A stretch of 64,000 nt of DNA from Pelagomonas calceolata (GCA_918797485.1 CAKKNE010000006.1:806001-870000), one strand, 5' to 3'. Positions 1 through 10,916 are shown, counted from the first letter of the stretch. Notes: generated by a model from the letters alone, not told the origin. Numbers and translations: made by a program.

Positions 1-133
1 GACGGCCGGCACCGACCGCCCCCGCCGTCGTGCAATTGCGTGAGCGGTAGCCGCGAACCGAACCGCGCTCTCCCACACCAACATTCGACGACTGCACGAA
101 GCGGTCGCCGCACAACACTCAAACGACGCAGCC

Positions 134-3100
134 ATGGCCTCGGACGCGCCCTGGCGCACGGAAGGATCCGTATTAATCGGCTTGGACTTAGTCCGTTCAG
201 TGATGGGCGTCGAAGGAGGCATCAAGGAACAGGCCCACGCGAAAGTCGTCGGCTGGTTGTCCGCGGCCGAATCGGACTTCGAGGACACGCGGGGCAACCC
301 GGCGCCGCTGTACCGCATCAAGTACTTAGATGGCGCGCTCGCGGGCGACGAGGAGGATTTGGAGGAGTACGAGGTGCGCAATTCGGTGCCAGATGCGGAT
401 CGAAGAGCTCTTGCCGAGCGCGAGGGCGTGCCGTACGTCGAGCCGACCAAGAAACGGAAGGTCGCGCCTCCGAAAAAACCGGCCGCCAAGAAGAAGAAGC
501 GCGGCGGCGCCATCGCGGCCACGAAGGCCGCGCCGCGGCCCAAGAAGAAGAAGAAGCGCGAGTCGTCGGTGGTCGTGCAGCGAGAGGAAGCTCCAAGACC
601 TCTCAGAAGGGCCGCGGCGCAAGCCGCGTTAAACAGAGGTTTTGCAGATGGCATGATGGCGTCCGCGCACCGAGGGAGGGACGAGGTCGTGCGCATCGGG
701 CTGGCGCGGCGCGCGTTGCAGGAGCTCACGGTCGAGACCGGGGCCCCAAAAGTGAACCGGCGCGACGTGACGAAGAAGTGCGCTCGCGGCGTCCTGCGGT
801 GCTGCGGTGCCTTCACTTCCTTAATTCCAGGGGTGGTTTCATTTTTGATTTTGAGGCGATTCGGACCGCGCAGGTGCCGCGAGCTCGCCGGCAAACTTTC
901 AAGAGGCGACGTGACGCACGAGACGGCCAAGGACCTGAGCGACGACGACGGCTACTTGCATTCGGACGACGAGGGCATCACGGACCTGCCGCTGGCGTCT
1001 TCTCTCGTGGAACACGCGCTCGATGCGCTCGTCGAGCAGGGCGAGGTGAAGAAGTCCGGTGATGATTATGCGCTGGTCGTCGACGACGACGGGGACTGGC
1101 GCGGGGCGGCGTCCTGTCCGAGGCGCCTTCCGCTCGGCGCCGTCGAGGCGCCGTCGCGTCGATGGCGTCTGGCGCCCCCCGTACGCCGTCGCCGCGGCCG
1201 CGCGAGAGTCTCACGCGCAGGTCCGACGACCCGGACAACCAGCAGCACAAGTCTTTACTGTTCTCGAAGCCGCCCCAGAGCTACGAGAACGCGCTAGCTA
1301 GAACACTGAACGAGCGGCCGTCGGGTGCGCGCGCGTCGTGGCGGTCCGTGCGAAGACACGTTATTGTGCTCCCGCAAGGCCCTGATGAAGACGTCGAAGA
1401 ACCACAAGAGGAGGAGGAGGAGCAGGAGGACCCGGAGATGGCCCAGGCGCTGCGCGACGCGTGCTTCGAGGCCGCGCGCATCGCGGCGAACGACTCGTCG
1501 GAACGTCCCACAAAAACGGCGTTCGCGATCTTCAAGGTGCTGACTCGGCGTTTTCAGTGATCTTGAACTTGTCGGGGTCGCCGCGACGGCGTAGTGTCGC
1601 GACGGCGTCGTTCCCGCGCAGGAGACGTCGATGAAGGCCGCGGTGGCCAAGACGATGGACGGCCATTCCCTGAACGACGACCCCGCCCCGGGCTGGTACC
1701 GCGAGCTCGTCGCGCGGCGGTCCGGAGATAAAGTGGACGCTTATTATTATCCTCCTGACGGGACGCAGCTGCGGTCGCGGCCCGACGTGCGCCGCTACTT
1801 CGAGGCCCATCCCGACGAGGCCAAGGTCGGGGATCGTACGTCTCGGCGTCTTCACGCCATCGACGCGACTCGTGGGTGGTGCTCTGGTCCAAATTTGGGC
1901 CGATTCGGACCGCGTCGATGCTCCGCGCAGGTACGCTGGACCCCCAGAGCGACTTCCAGTTTGCGTATAGCAAAGTTCCCAGTAGTGAAATTGCGAGATG
2001 TAAACCTCTGGACCGGACCGCGATCAGTGAGGAATTGAGACGGCTCTGGGACGCGTTGTCCGATGACCAGAGGAAGGTTTATGATCAAAAAGCCGATCAA
2101 CTGAGAGGCGAGATGGCTCGGGAGCGACTCATCGCGGCTCGAACTGCGCGAGACCGGGCCGTCGAAGCAGCATTAGAGTTAGGTGCCAAGGACCGCGACG
2201 CGCGCTTGATCGCGGCGCGCCAGACGAAGCAACTGTTTCCTGATGTGGATTGGGAGCAACTGGTCAAGCCTTCTTCACCTAGAGAAACAGACATGCCTCC
2301 TACACCTAGCTCGAAGGCACTCATCGCCGAGTTGGAGGGCGAGCCGTCGTTCGACGATCGTCGAGGACGGCCTCGGCGAGCGGCGGCTGCTTCCGCGCCT
2401 CGCACGTACTCCGAGAAGCCGGCTAGTGCGACGGATATTGTTCTAAGGGCACTTGATAGTCGAGAGGGCGATCCGGAGGCTTCCGAGGGCTGCGACTGGC
2501 CCCAGCTCTGTTCTCTCGTCGCTGCGTCGGAGCGAACGAAGCCTCGGACGATCCGCTGTGTCGCGTTCGCCTCGGCTCCTTACAAAGCGACGCGCGACGG
2601 TCTCGCGTCACTCGTCAAGAGTGGTAGGGCTCGGAGGGATCTGTGCGACCTGTCCGGCGATACTGTGTTACAAACAGATGACGCTGCCGTTGTCAGACAC
2701 GAGCGGACGGAATGTGCGTTACGAGCCCTGATCCTGGCCAAGCTCTCGCCACCTCGCAATGCTCTCGCACCATTACTCCCGGGCAACCCGCAACCTTCCC
2801 GGAGGGACCCCTGGAACAACCGCTGCATTCAGCTTGCGGGGGCTTGCGGCCGATTGCTACCTTTGGATAAGACGAGTGACGGTGGTCGCAAGTGCATCCT
2901 CGACGACTCCAGAAGTTCCGACCGGCAATTAACCAAGGCAGAAGTGTTTGAGGGCGTCGTCAGAGCGACGCCGGCCGTGCGGTTCCCGGAGCTCGAAGTT
3001 GATTCACTGTGTGAAAAACCCGTCATGGTGTACTGGCCCATGGACCGGTTGTTTTACGAGGGCTTGGTCGTCGCGTCGCGGCAGGGGCCCCCGCTTACGG

Positions 3101-5188
3101 AACCGCCAATGTATGGCGAGGCGTCGCCAGCTCTCGAGCATTTGGTGCTCTACGACGACGGCTCGTCCGAGTGGCTCACGTTGAAGAATGAAAAAGTCCG
3201 ATATGTGCAAGCGACGCGCGCCGCCCAGCTCGTCGGCCAGGTCACGGCGTCGCTGTCGGCGGACGACGACATGAGTTGGTTTGCCGCACCTGTAGGAAGC
3301 CTGTGTGGAAATCAAATTTGGGGTCGCGCGCGGTCGGCGTGCGGTGCCGGTCTCGGGATGGTCTTGGCCGAGTTTGGGCCTCTCGGAGGGCCGCGGTGCG
3401 TCATGACGATGGCGTGGAGGCTCGACGACGCCCTCCGACGCCGTCGACGCGATTTCCACGCAGGTCGAGGCCGAGGCGCTGGGCCTCGTCGACTACCACA
3501 ACGTCGTCACGGAGCCGATGGATTTGGGCACTGTTGATGATCGGGTCCAGCGGGGCTACTACGACCGGACACCTCTTGATGATGAGGACGTCGACGAGGA
3601 GTTGTTGAGTCCGCTGGAGCTGGACGAGCTCCGAGCGAAGCGCATAAGAACGGGCGCCGCGGCCGACATAAGGCTCACGTTCGAAAATGCCATAAAATTC
3701 AACAGCGACGCTAGAAATGCGTGCCACCAGACGGCTCGGCGGTTGCTGGCCAAGTTCGAGGCCGGGCCGCTCGCGGGGGACAACTCGAAGCTCCCGCCAG
3801 AAGACGAGGCGCCCATCGAGGTCGAGATCGAAGTTGATAGTGACCCGGACTATTCGGATGACGACGACCGTCGATTACGACAGAGAAGAGTGCGAGCGAC
3901 GCCGACGGCGACGGCGCCCGGCCGGCATTGTGTGGAGAACGCTTTACGGTTCGAGCAGATCCTGACGTCGATCGCGAACAACCACAACGCCGTGACGATG
4001 CAGCCCCCTCCGGAATTCGATATGGTGCGCTTGTATAAAAACAGAGGGAAATTAGTAGAGGACCTGTATCGGTTAAGAGCCGAGGCGCCTTTGCTCGAAG
4101 GGATGTCTCGGGAAGACTCGGAATTAGTTAAACAAAGGGACTTCGGGATTGCCTCCTACAAGGCTTCTCTCCGTGATCACAGACGAGCGAAGGAGGCCTA
4201 CGACGCGCATCAGGCTTCGGTTGCTAGATATTTGGCGGAACGTGCTAACGCTGCTCCTGAGGCCGTGTCGGCGCTGTCGGCGGCGCTGACGCCTGCCCAG
4301 GCTGCACCTGTGCCGCCTGTTCCGGCGCCGGTGCCCTCCTGGCCGTCTGCCGCGCCGCCGGCGGTGCCCTACCAAGCACCTGCCGCGCCGCCGCCGCCGA
4401 CGAGCGCCCTCGCGGCCACCGTCGCCGCCGCCGCGCTCGCGCCGCCTTCGTCACATCAAGCGCACGCGGTGCCGCCGGCGCCCGTGCCACAACAAACGCC
4501 CGCCGTGCCCGTGCCGCTTCCATCGAACGTGCCGCCGTCGTCGATGCCGCCGGGCGTCGTCTCAACGGGCGCGCTGCCTCCCACGCAACCCTGGGCGCCG
4601 CCGCCGGCGACCTGGTCGTCAGACGCTCCTCTCCACGAGCGCGGCGGCGGCGGGCTCGACCCGGACGACGAGACGTTGGACGACCTGCGCGCCAAGGCAG
4701 TCGCGCCGCCGCCCCAGGACCTGCGAGCCGCCTATCTGCGCGAGCAGGCTTTGAGAGCACAATTGCCGCCCGGCCCGCCGCACCCCGGGCCCGAGCCGCT
4801 CGAGCCGGCTTCAATGGACGTCCGGCCCTTGTTCCGCGGCCGCCAGCACGTGGAGCGGGCCTACTACGAGAAGGCCCACGCCGCGTCGCTGCCTTCGGTG
4901 CCCTATCTCGGGAGGATCACGAACGGCCGCTGGGAAATTAGAGGGGCGCTGGCGAAGGCCGCGCTCGGGCATGTATTGGGCGGTTTGGTGAAGACGGGCC
5001 ACGTCGTGGAGCTGGCGGACGGGGGCTTCGTGGCGGCGCACCGTTATCGGCGCGGGACGCCGTATGAACGAAGACGCCTGGGCGGGCCGCAGCGCGTCGA
5101 GGAGGTGGCCTTGTCGGAGTACGAGCTGGAACGTCGGGCGCGGATTGAGCGCAACCAGGCCTTCCTCGCGTCTCTGGGGTTCACGTGA
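134..5188 (+). CDS. Multidomain chromatin protein: Tudor-like, MBD, HMG-like, bromodomain
   Basis: Six exons (134-798, 874-1110, 1221-1536, 1622-1835, 1931-3291, 3464-5188) join in frame to 1,505 residues. In order: a Tudor-like segment near 35-90 (YRIKYLDG); a basic KKKK-rich stretch; an MBD-like segment near 415-472 (PGWYRE, YYYPPDG); an HMG-box-like helix pair near 480-535 (LWDALSDDQRKVYDQKA); a second Tudor-like segment near 835-905 (LVLYDDGSSEW); a bromodomain near 925-1030 (DYHNVVTEPMDLGTV); a proline/alanine-rich linker; and a conserved C-terminal block. Several segments (LVEQGEVKKSGDDYALV, LVKTGHVVELADGGFVA) look like winged-helix wings. The likely role is reading methylated DNA and acetylated or methylated histones in the nucleus. 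The bromodomain is only complete after removing the intron at 3292-3463, which supports the joined model. The exact family is unknown to me. The start is the first ATG that keeps the Tudor-like part. Confidence 0.8.
799..873 (+). mobile_element. Introner-type intron, 75 nt
   Basis: The intron starts at GTGCTGCG and ends CGCAG before GTGCCGCG, so the first and last 8-mers match at 7 of 8 positions, as expected for a target-site duplication whose first copy provides the 5' splice site. Removal keeps the frame of the chromatin gene. The interior shares GATTCGGACCGCG with the intron at 1836-1930. Confidence 0.65.
1111..1220 (+). mobile_element. Introner-type intron, 110 nt
   Basis: GT at 1111 and CGCAG at 1216-1220 keep the reading frame. 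GTCC begins both flanks, and GTCCGAGG at 1116 also resembles the exon start GTCCGACG. The interior holds TCGCGTCGATGGCGT, the recurrent 15-mer of this window. Confidence 0.6.
1537..1621 (+). other. Intron, 85 nt
   Basis: AAG|GTGCTG and GCGCAG|GAGACG give a phase-0 join. No clear 8-bp duplication is visible, so it may be an old or ordinary intron, but it carries CGCGACGGCGT repeats like its neighbours. Confidence 0.6.
1836..1930 (+). mobile_element. Introner-type intron, 95 nt
   Basis: It starts GTACGTCT and is followed by GTACGCTG, a partly matching 8-mer pair. It contains ACGCCATCGACGCGA and the GATTCGGACCGCG block shared with 799-873. Splicing joins the MBD exon to the HMG-like exon in phase 1. 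Confidence 0.65.
3292..3463 (+). mobile_element. Introner-type intron with TIRs, 172 nt
   Basis: The left end CTGTGTGGAAATCAAA at about 3301 and the right end GATTTCCACGCAG at 3451-3463 are inverted copies of each other. The flanking 8-mers have diverged. Removal restores the bromodomain in phase 0. Confidence 0.8.
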
Positions 5189-5744
5189 GGATGGTGCTCG
5201 ACTCCGGGGTACTAAGTAGTATATATCGCTCATGCGTTTTTCTGTTACCTCAACGTTGCGAGGACTGGTGGGTGGAGCTCCTGGAGGGGAGACTTATGCG
5301 TCTGCGCGCTCAGAATTGCTTTATCGCCTGGCCCAGCATGCATGCATTGTTAATCCCGCGTGCTGATCAAGGTTGGAGATGCGATTGATGATGGTGGTTT
5401 CGTCAAGGAGAGTGCTAAGCCCAACGTCCTTGATAAGCGAGGGATGAGTCTCGCTCACAAGACCATAATAAGCGTGGCCATGAATACCTACAAGGCCGTT
5501 TTACGGAAACGCCTGTCGGACGCGCTGGATCAGGTAAGCAAAGAAAAGAAATTTACCAAGAAGGAACTCGAGGAGTACATTGCCGCTCACATTAGGGAAA
5601 GGGGTTTATAACGGCGTCTCCGCCGGGAGTCACCGACCCCCTTCGGCTCATTGCTTCTCCCCTTGCATAAGTACTAGTGCACAAACTCAAACAAAGCCGA
5701 GCGAGACGCCATCGACGCGATCCGCGGTGATTGATAGATACTCC
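5189..5744. other. Intergenic region, convergent genes
   Basis: Apart from the weak small ORF at 5444-5611 this stretch holds the 15-mer ACGCCATCGACGCGA at 5706-5720, just past the stop codon of the minus-strand ClpR-like gene. Nothing else recognisable. Confidence 0.5.
5444..5611 (+). CDS. Possible small ORF or gene fragment, 55 aa
   Basis: An open frame without an ATG until 5444 runs from about 5360 and encodes a lysine-rich helical stretch (KKFTKKELEEYIAAHIRERGL is its C-terminus). The composition looks protein-like rather than random, but I do not recognise it. It lies between the end of the chromatin gene and the 3' end of the ClpR-like gene. It could be the last exon of a broken gene, since the frame is open upstream of the ATG. 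Weak call. Confidence 0.25.
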   Translation: MSLAHKTIISVAMNTYKAVLRKRLSDALDQVSKEKKFTKKELEEYIAAHIRERGL

Positions 5745-6784
5745 TTACACGAACGAGCTCAGCCCGTCGCCGAGCCCGAGCCCGCCGCCGCCCATGCCCT
5801 TCGGCTGCGGGATGAGCACCTTGTCGATGAGGCCGTACTGGACGGCCTCGTGGGCGCTGAGGTAGAAGTCCCGGGACCTGTGTGGAAATCAAATTCACGG
5901 CGCGTTCGTTCTCCACGCCATCGACGCGACACCTGCTCGATAGCGTGGCGATGCCGGTTCCTCTCCGCCCGACACACTGGTTGATTTCCACACAGCCCGG
6001 GACATGTCTTTCTTTATCTTCTCCAAAGGATGGCCCGTCATCTGGACGAGGGCTTTCTCCTGTGTGATGATCATGAAGACGGGGTCGCGGCGACGTGGCA
6101 TCGCGTCGACGCCGCAGCTCTCTCGCGTGGCCGCGTCGACGGCGGCCCGGTGGCGCGGTCTCACGAAGACGCCATCGACGCGAGATCATGAAGACGCCGT
6201 CGACGCGCCATGCGGTCGTTATCCCTCAAATTTTCGCGCACCATGAGCCCGATGTCCGACGCCTGGCCCTGGTAGGGGTCGTCGAGCCCCGTGCGCTGCA
6301 TGAGGAACCGCGCGTTCGGCAGGGCGTAGCGCATGCCCTTCGTGCCCGCGCCGCAGAGGAAGGCGCCCATACCCGTGGCCAGTCCTAGATTGACAGTTGT
6401 GACCGGGCACTCGAGCGTCCGCAGCGTGTCGTAGACGGCCAAACACGGCTTCATGAGCGCTCCCGGCACGTTGAAATAGATGGAGATGGGCTTCCTCGGA
6501 TCTTCGAACCTCATGAAGAGTAACAGAGCTATCAGGCTATTCGCCTGCTCCTCGTCTAGAAAGTTGCCCACGAGCATGATCCTGTCTCTGTATAAAGCTT
6601 GGTAGATGTCGACGTACATGTGCTGGCCCTGCTCCGCGCCGGGCGGCGAGTAGGGCACTTGCGGGACCGACTGCGGTCCTAATACAATACTGCTCCTCGG
6701 TGACGTGCGGCCGGGCGTGAGTTTTGTTGGTGGTGTCATGACGTAGGCCGCGGCTGTTGTGAGTAATGCTAGTAGGCGCGCCAT
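5745..6784 (-). CDS. ClpR-like inactive ClpP-family subunit, plastid-targeted
   Basis: The ClpP fold is clear: QGQASDIGLM, TGHPLEKIKKD and LSAHEAVQYGLIDKVL. The nucleophile position in GLATGMGAF is Gly (about 138) instead of Ser and the His position in ARFLMQRTGL is Gln (about 163), while the late Asp region (SRDFYLSA) is kept. Loss of Ser and His marks a ClpR-type structural subunit of a plastid Clp protease ring. The N-terminus from ATG 6784 (MARLLALLTTAAAYVM) looks like a signal plus transit peptide. Exons are 6784 to about 6242 or 6218, 6059-6004 and 5877-5745, about 243-250 aa. The second junction is exact; the first is unclear (see findings). Divergent from the E1 gene, with 536 bp between the starts. 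Confidence 0.85.
5878..6003 (-). mobile_element. Introner with perfect 8-bp duplication, 126 nt
   Basis: Plus-strand flanks are CCCGGGAC at 5870-5877 and again at 5996-6003. Between them lie inverted ends CTGTGTGGAAATCAA and TTGATTTCCACACAG (15 bp, exact). On the minus strand the intron runs from the GT of GTCCCGGG to CACAG, so splicing returns exactly one copy of the target. The interior holds ACGCCATCGACGCGA. Confidence 0.93.
6060..6241 (-). mobile_element. Introner-like intron, 5' splice site uncertain
   Basis: The 3' end ATCACACAG|GAGAAAGCC is clear. The only GT that keeps the frame starts at 6241, but using it removes eight residues (VRENLRDN) that align with the ClpP helix AREIL. A join after AAC near 6218 would keep them but has no GT. 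The interior repeats GGCGTCTTCATGATC and the GCGTCGATGGCGT motif. Confidence 0.55.
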
Positions 6785-7320
6785 CGCGGCGGTGGCGTAT
6801 CGCTTGCGCTGCGTCGTCGCGTCGCGTGTGCGTGCCTTGCCAGCGAGCTGTGCAAGCCGACGCGAGTCAGGGCTTGCGCTTGCAGCAAGGAGCGGCGAGC
6901 GCAGCGATGGAACACGTGCGTAAGACCTTGCAGCTTTTGCTGTGGGCGTGCGGTGCCAGCTATGCCTCTCCTCACTTGGTGCAAGCAAGCGGAGCTAGCG
7001 GCCCGTAGAGACACTAGGATCCAGCCCGCGGCCCACACGTCTCACAACCGCTCGAGGCACGGCTCCAGGCCGGCGTAACGCCATCAGCAGGCCGTGAGGA
7101 CCCAGTCTAGTACCCAGTCTCGAGACCTCTCCGGTGCCGCGCGGCTTTAAATCGCGCGCGTACCTTTAGCCGTGCACCGCGCACCCTCACGGGCTTGCGC
7201 AGTGATCACTGCGACCGCACAGTCGCTGCGCGCGTTCAAATCGCCGCGCGAGCAGCTGTGCGCCAAAGCCCCAGCTAGCCACATAAGCAAAAGCGCGCGC
7301 GACGCCGCGCGCAAGTTAAG
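6785..7320. promoter_or_regulatory. Shared upstream region of ClpR-like and E1 genes
   Basis: 536 bp between divergent starts. No GCTAGTG box and no other element I can name; GC-rich with short CAGCAAGG-type repeats. Confidence 0.4.
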
Positions 7321-10300
7321 ATGGCCGCCATGGAGCTCGAAACGGGAAAAGTCGACGAGGCCCTCTACAGCCGCCAGCTCTACGTCCTAGGGCGGGAGGG
7401 CCAGTCGAAGATGGCGTCGTCGACGGTGCTGGTTTGCGGCCTGACCGGCACCGGAGCCGAGCTCGCGAAGAACGTGATCCTGGCGGGCGTCAAGGCCGTG
7501 ACGCTGTACGATCCTACTGCCGTGACGCATCGAGATCTTGGCGGGAATCCCTACGCGCGTATTGCAGACGTCGGCAAGCCGCGGGCCGACTGCTGCGCTC
7601 CTCGGTTAGCTGAACTGAACCCCTACGTTACTGTAAGTGTGATGAAGAACGGGTCTTCCGGTGAAGCCATGGGGTCTTTGCACTCGTGCGACGTGGACGA
7701 GTGGAGCGCGCGCGTGCGGGGGTATAGGTGTGTGGCCATCTGCGACGCCGTGTCTGAAGCTGAGTTAAAGGCCATCGACGACGCCTGTAGGAGGGAGAAC
7801 GTGTGCCTCGTGGCTTGTGAATCGAGGGGGGTCTGCACGTCGCTGTTCTGCGACTTTGGCGACGACTGGACAGTGACCGACGCCGACGGCGAGCCCGGCG
7901 CGGCCTGCTTAGTCGCGTCCATCACGCAGACGAATCCCGCGCTGATCACGGTCGTCGACGAACAGCGCCACGGTTTAGAAGTGGGCGACATCGTATCGTT
8001 AACGTCGTGTGTGGGCTGCGACGCCCTCAACGAGAGAGAACTGAAAGTTTTGAGGGTCTGCTCGCCTTACAGTTATGAAGTAGACGCCGACGCGTCTTCC
8101 ACCACACCCTACGTGTCGTCGGGCTACGCGCAGCACAAGAAGGGCGGCAAGGTCATACAACACAAGCCCTACGGGTCGACCTTCGACGACGATTCATTCT
8201 TACGTTGCGATTTCGCGAAGTTCGAGCGGCCGCCGACGCTCCATAATGCCTTCACGGCGTTGCGCAAGTGGCGCTCTTCCAATGGAGGAGCCTTCCCTGC
8301 CGAGAAGGATGCTGATGCTGTGGTAGCTTTGTTCGACAAGACGTCCGAGGACAAGAGCGAGGAGGTCTGCCGCGACTTGGCGCTGACTTCTGCAGGTGAT
8401 TTGTCGCCGATGGCGGCCTTTTTAGGAGGTGTTGCCGGTCAGGAAGTGCTCAAGGCGTGCACGGGCAAGTTCGCTCCTGTCTCCCAGTACCTCTACCACG
8501 ACTGCCTCGAGGCCTTACCTGAAAGCGCAGACCGCACGCCCAAGAACGACAAGAACGACTCCGTCCGCGTTATTTTTGGTAATGACATGGTCGCCAAGTT
8601 AGCGAAACTAGATTATTTTCTGGTGGGCGCCGGCGCCATCGGCTGCGAGGTCCTCAAGAACTGGAGCCTCATCGGTCTTGGGGAGAAGAGTGCCGGTGGC
8701 AAAATTCTAGTTACCGACATGGATAGAATTGAAAAAAGTAACTTGTCGCGACAGCTCTTATTCAGAAGCTCTGATATCGGCCACGCGAAGTCGACGCGAG
8801 CGGCCCTAGCCGCTCAACAACTGAACCCTTGTATCAATGTGGAAGGCATTGAAAAGAGAGTAGGTGCCGATTCCGAAGACGTCTTCGACGACAAGTTCTG
8901 GAGCTCGTTAGATGGTGTCTGCACGGCCCTCGATAATGTGGACGCGCGATTGTACGTCGATTCGAAGTGCTTGTTCCATCATAAACCGCTCCTAGAGTCG
9001 GGAACCCTAGGAACGAAGGGCAACACGCAAGTCGTCGTTCCTCGTCTCACCGAACACTACGGGGCCACGCGGGACCCCCCCGAGAAGTCCATCCCCGTCT
9101 GCACTTTAAAAAACTTCCCCAACAAGATCGAGCACACGCTGCAGTGGGCGCGGGACTGGTTTGCTTGCGGTGTGGAGGTCCATGAGCCGCGGCGATGGCG
9201 TACTGGTGGCGTAGAAGCACTTTCGACGACGGCGCGCCGACGCCAAGCTCCGCACGCCATCGCCGCGACGCGCCCTAGGAGATTGCCTCACGCCATCGAC
9301 GCGCCATCGACGCGACGCCGTCCCCGAACCTAGATCCACGCAGGTTCGAAGGAGCGTTCAAACAAGTACCGGATGATGTCAACCAGTTCCTCAAGGCCGG
9401 CAACGACGCCTTTGCGCAAGAACTCAACAGTCAACCGAACACGAAACTAGATACGGCTCTGCGAGTCAAGACGAATTTAGTGGACCAGAGGCCGTCGTCG
9501 TATCAAGACTGCGTGGCTTGGGCTAGACTAGAATTCCAGCAGTGCTTCCACGACTCCATCGCGCAGTTGCTCCACAACTTCCCGGCCGACCAGGTGACGG
9601 CGTCCGGCGCGCCGTTCTGGTCCGGTGCCAAACGAGCTCCCACACCGCTCCAGTTCGACGCCAACGACGCGACGCACCTCGAGTACATCCGGTCCGCCGC
9701 GGACCTGCGAGCTTATAACTACGGGTTAAAAGGCTCCGACGCCCCAGAGCACTCTGAGACATATATCAAGAAGGCGTTGTCCAACGTCATGGTGCCCGAG
9801 TTCAGGCCCAAGGAAGGTATTAAAATAAGCGCCAACGAGGCGGAGGAGAAGAAGCGCCAGGAGGAGGAGGCTTCCTCGTCCATGATTGACGTCGATCAGG
9901 AAACTTCCAGAATCCTCAAGGAGCTGCCGTCGACGACGTCGCTGGCGGGCATGCGGCTGGAGCCCTGCGAGTTCGAGAAGGATGACGATTCGCACATGGC
10001 CTTTGTGGCGGCTTGTAGCAATTTGCGCGCTCGGAACTACAAGATTCCCGAGGCGGACGTGCACCAGTCGCGCTTGATCGCCGGGAAGATTATTCCCGCG
10101 ATCGCTACTACGACGGCGTTGGTCGCTGGTTTGATCACGATGGAGCTGTTCCACCCGTGCATAAATCAACCAGTGCATCGAACGCGCCGTGAACTTTTGA
10201 TGTCCACGCAGGTTCAAACTCCTGCAGGACAAGCCTCTCGAGGCTTACAAGAGCGCCTTCGCGAACCTCGCGATCCCGATCTTCTCGATAACGGAGCCGC

Positions 10301-10671
10301 AGGCGCCGAAAACCACGGTCAGCAAGATTCCCGGCGGCAGACGTAAAGGTGAAGAGTGGGCGTGGAGCCCCTGGGACTGCATCGAGTTGTCCGATCCGTC
10401 ACTAACTCTCAAACAGCTCGTCGATTACTTCCAGGACGAGTACGGCCTCGAGCTCAACATGTTGAGTTACGGAGTTTCCATTTTATTTTCTAGTTTCGCG
10501 AACGCGAAGAAAGTGAAGAAGCGCATGCCCATGGCTCTTACGGACGTGATTGCCGACGTGACGAAGGCTCCCGTGCCTTCTCATAAAAAGTACCTCGTGT
10601 TGGAAGCGATGTTGCAAGATGAGGACTTCGAGGAGGTCGAATTGCCTTATGTTCGGCTGAAGCTGTTCTGA
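7321..10671 (+). CDS. UBA1: Ubiquitin-activating enzyme E1
   Basis: Exons 7321-9158, 9344-10147 and 10212-10671 give 1,033 aa, near the usual 1,050. The inactive adenylation half (YSRQLYVLG at the start) is followed by the active half with [14 protein letters not shown] and [16 protein letters not shown]. The catalytic cysteine is Cys594 in [16 protein letters not shown]. The C-terminal ubiquitin-fold domain ([17 protein letters not shown]) recruits E2 enzymes. The protein activates ubiquitin with ATP and passes it to E2s in cytosol and nucleus. Both splice joins fall inside conserved blocks ([33 protein letters not shown]) and restore them exactly. The start is the ATG at 7321; no alternative in-frame start gives a longer N-terminus. 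Confidence 0.96.
9159..9343 (+). mobile_element. Introner-type intron, 185 nt
   Basis: It starts GTTTGCTT and is followed by GTTCGAAG (5 of 8 match). Near-end sequences GTGTGGAGGTCC and GATCCACGCAG recall the inverted ends of the family. The interior has several copies of CGCCATCGACGCG. Splicing restores the E1 block WFEGAFKQ. Confidence 0.8.
10148..10211 (+). mobile_element. Minimal introner-type intron, 64 nt
   Basis: It starts GTTCCACC and is followed by GTTCAAAC. CGTGCATAAATCAACC near the left end and TTTTGATGTCCACGCAG at the right end are imperfect inverted copies of the 15-bp family end. Removal restores ELFKLLQD of the E1. Confidence 0.8.
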
Positions 10672-10916
10672 GGTAGGCGCCCCCCCTCTCAAGGATAAGT
10701 AACATGCGCGGGTCTCACGCGCGGGTTTCGCGAGCGGCATTCATTCAATCGAGACAATAACGGCACACGTCCGCCAGATGACTATGAGCGTGTAGGGATT
10801 CGCTCCAATGCCAGCCCGCGCGCCTCCCAGCTATCCACCGCTGGGCTGCGCCCAGCCAGCCGCTGTGCCAAAAGAGCTGGGAGCAGGGACTTACGGGGAA
10901 CGAGAACTACTGAAAA

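Noticed and set aside
3004-3459. Minus-strand frames inside the bromodomain gene
   Set aside because: No domain, broken by the intron, and the plus-strand exons align to known folds.
4256-4620. Low-complexity Pro/Ala region as a separate repeat element
   Set aside because: It is an in-frame disordered linker of the chromatin protein, not a DNA repeat.
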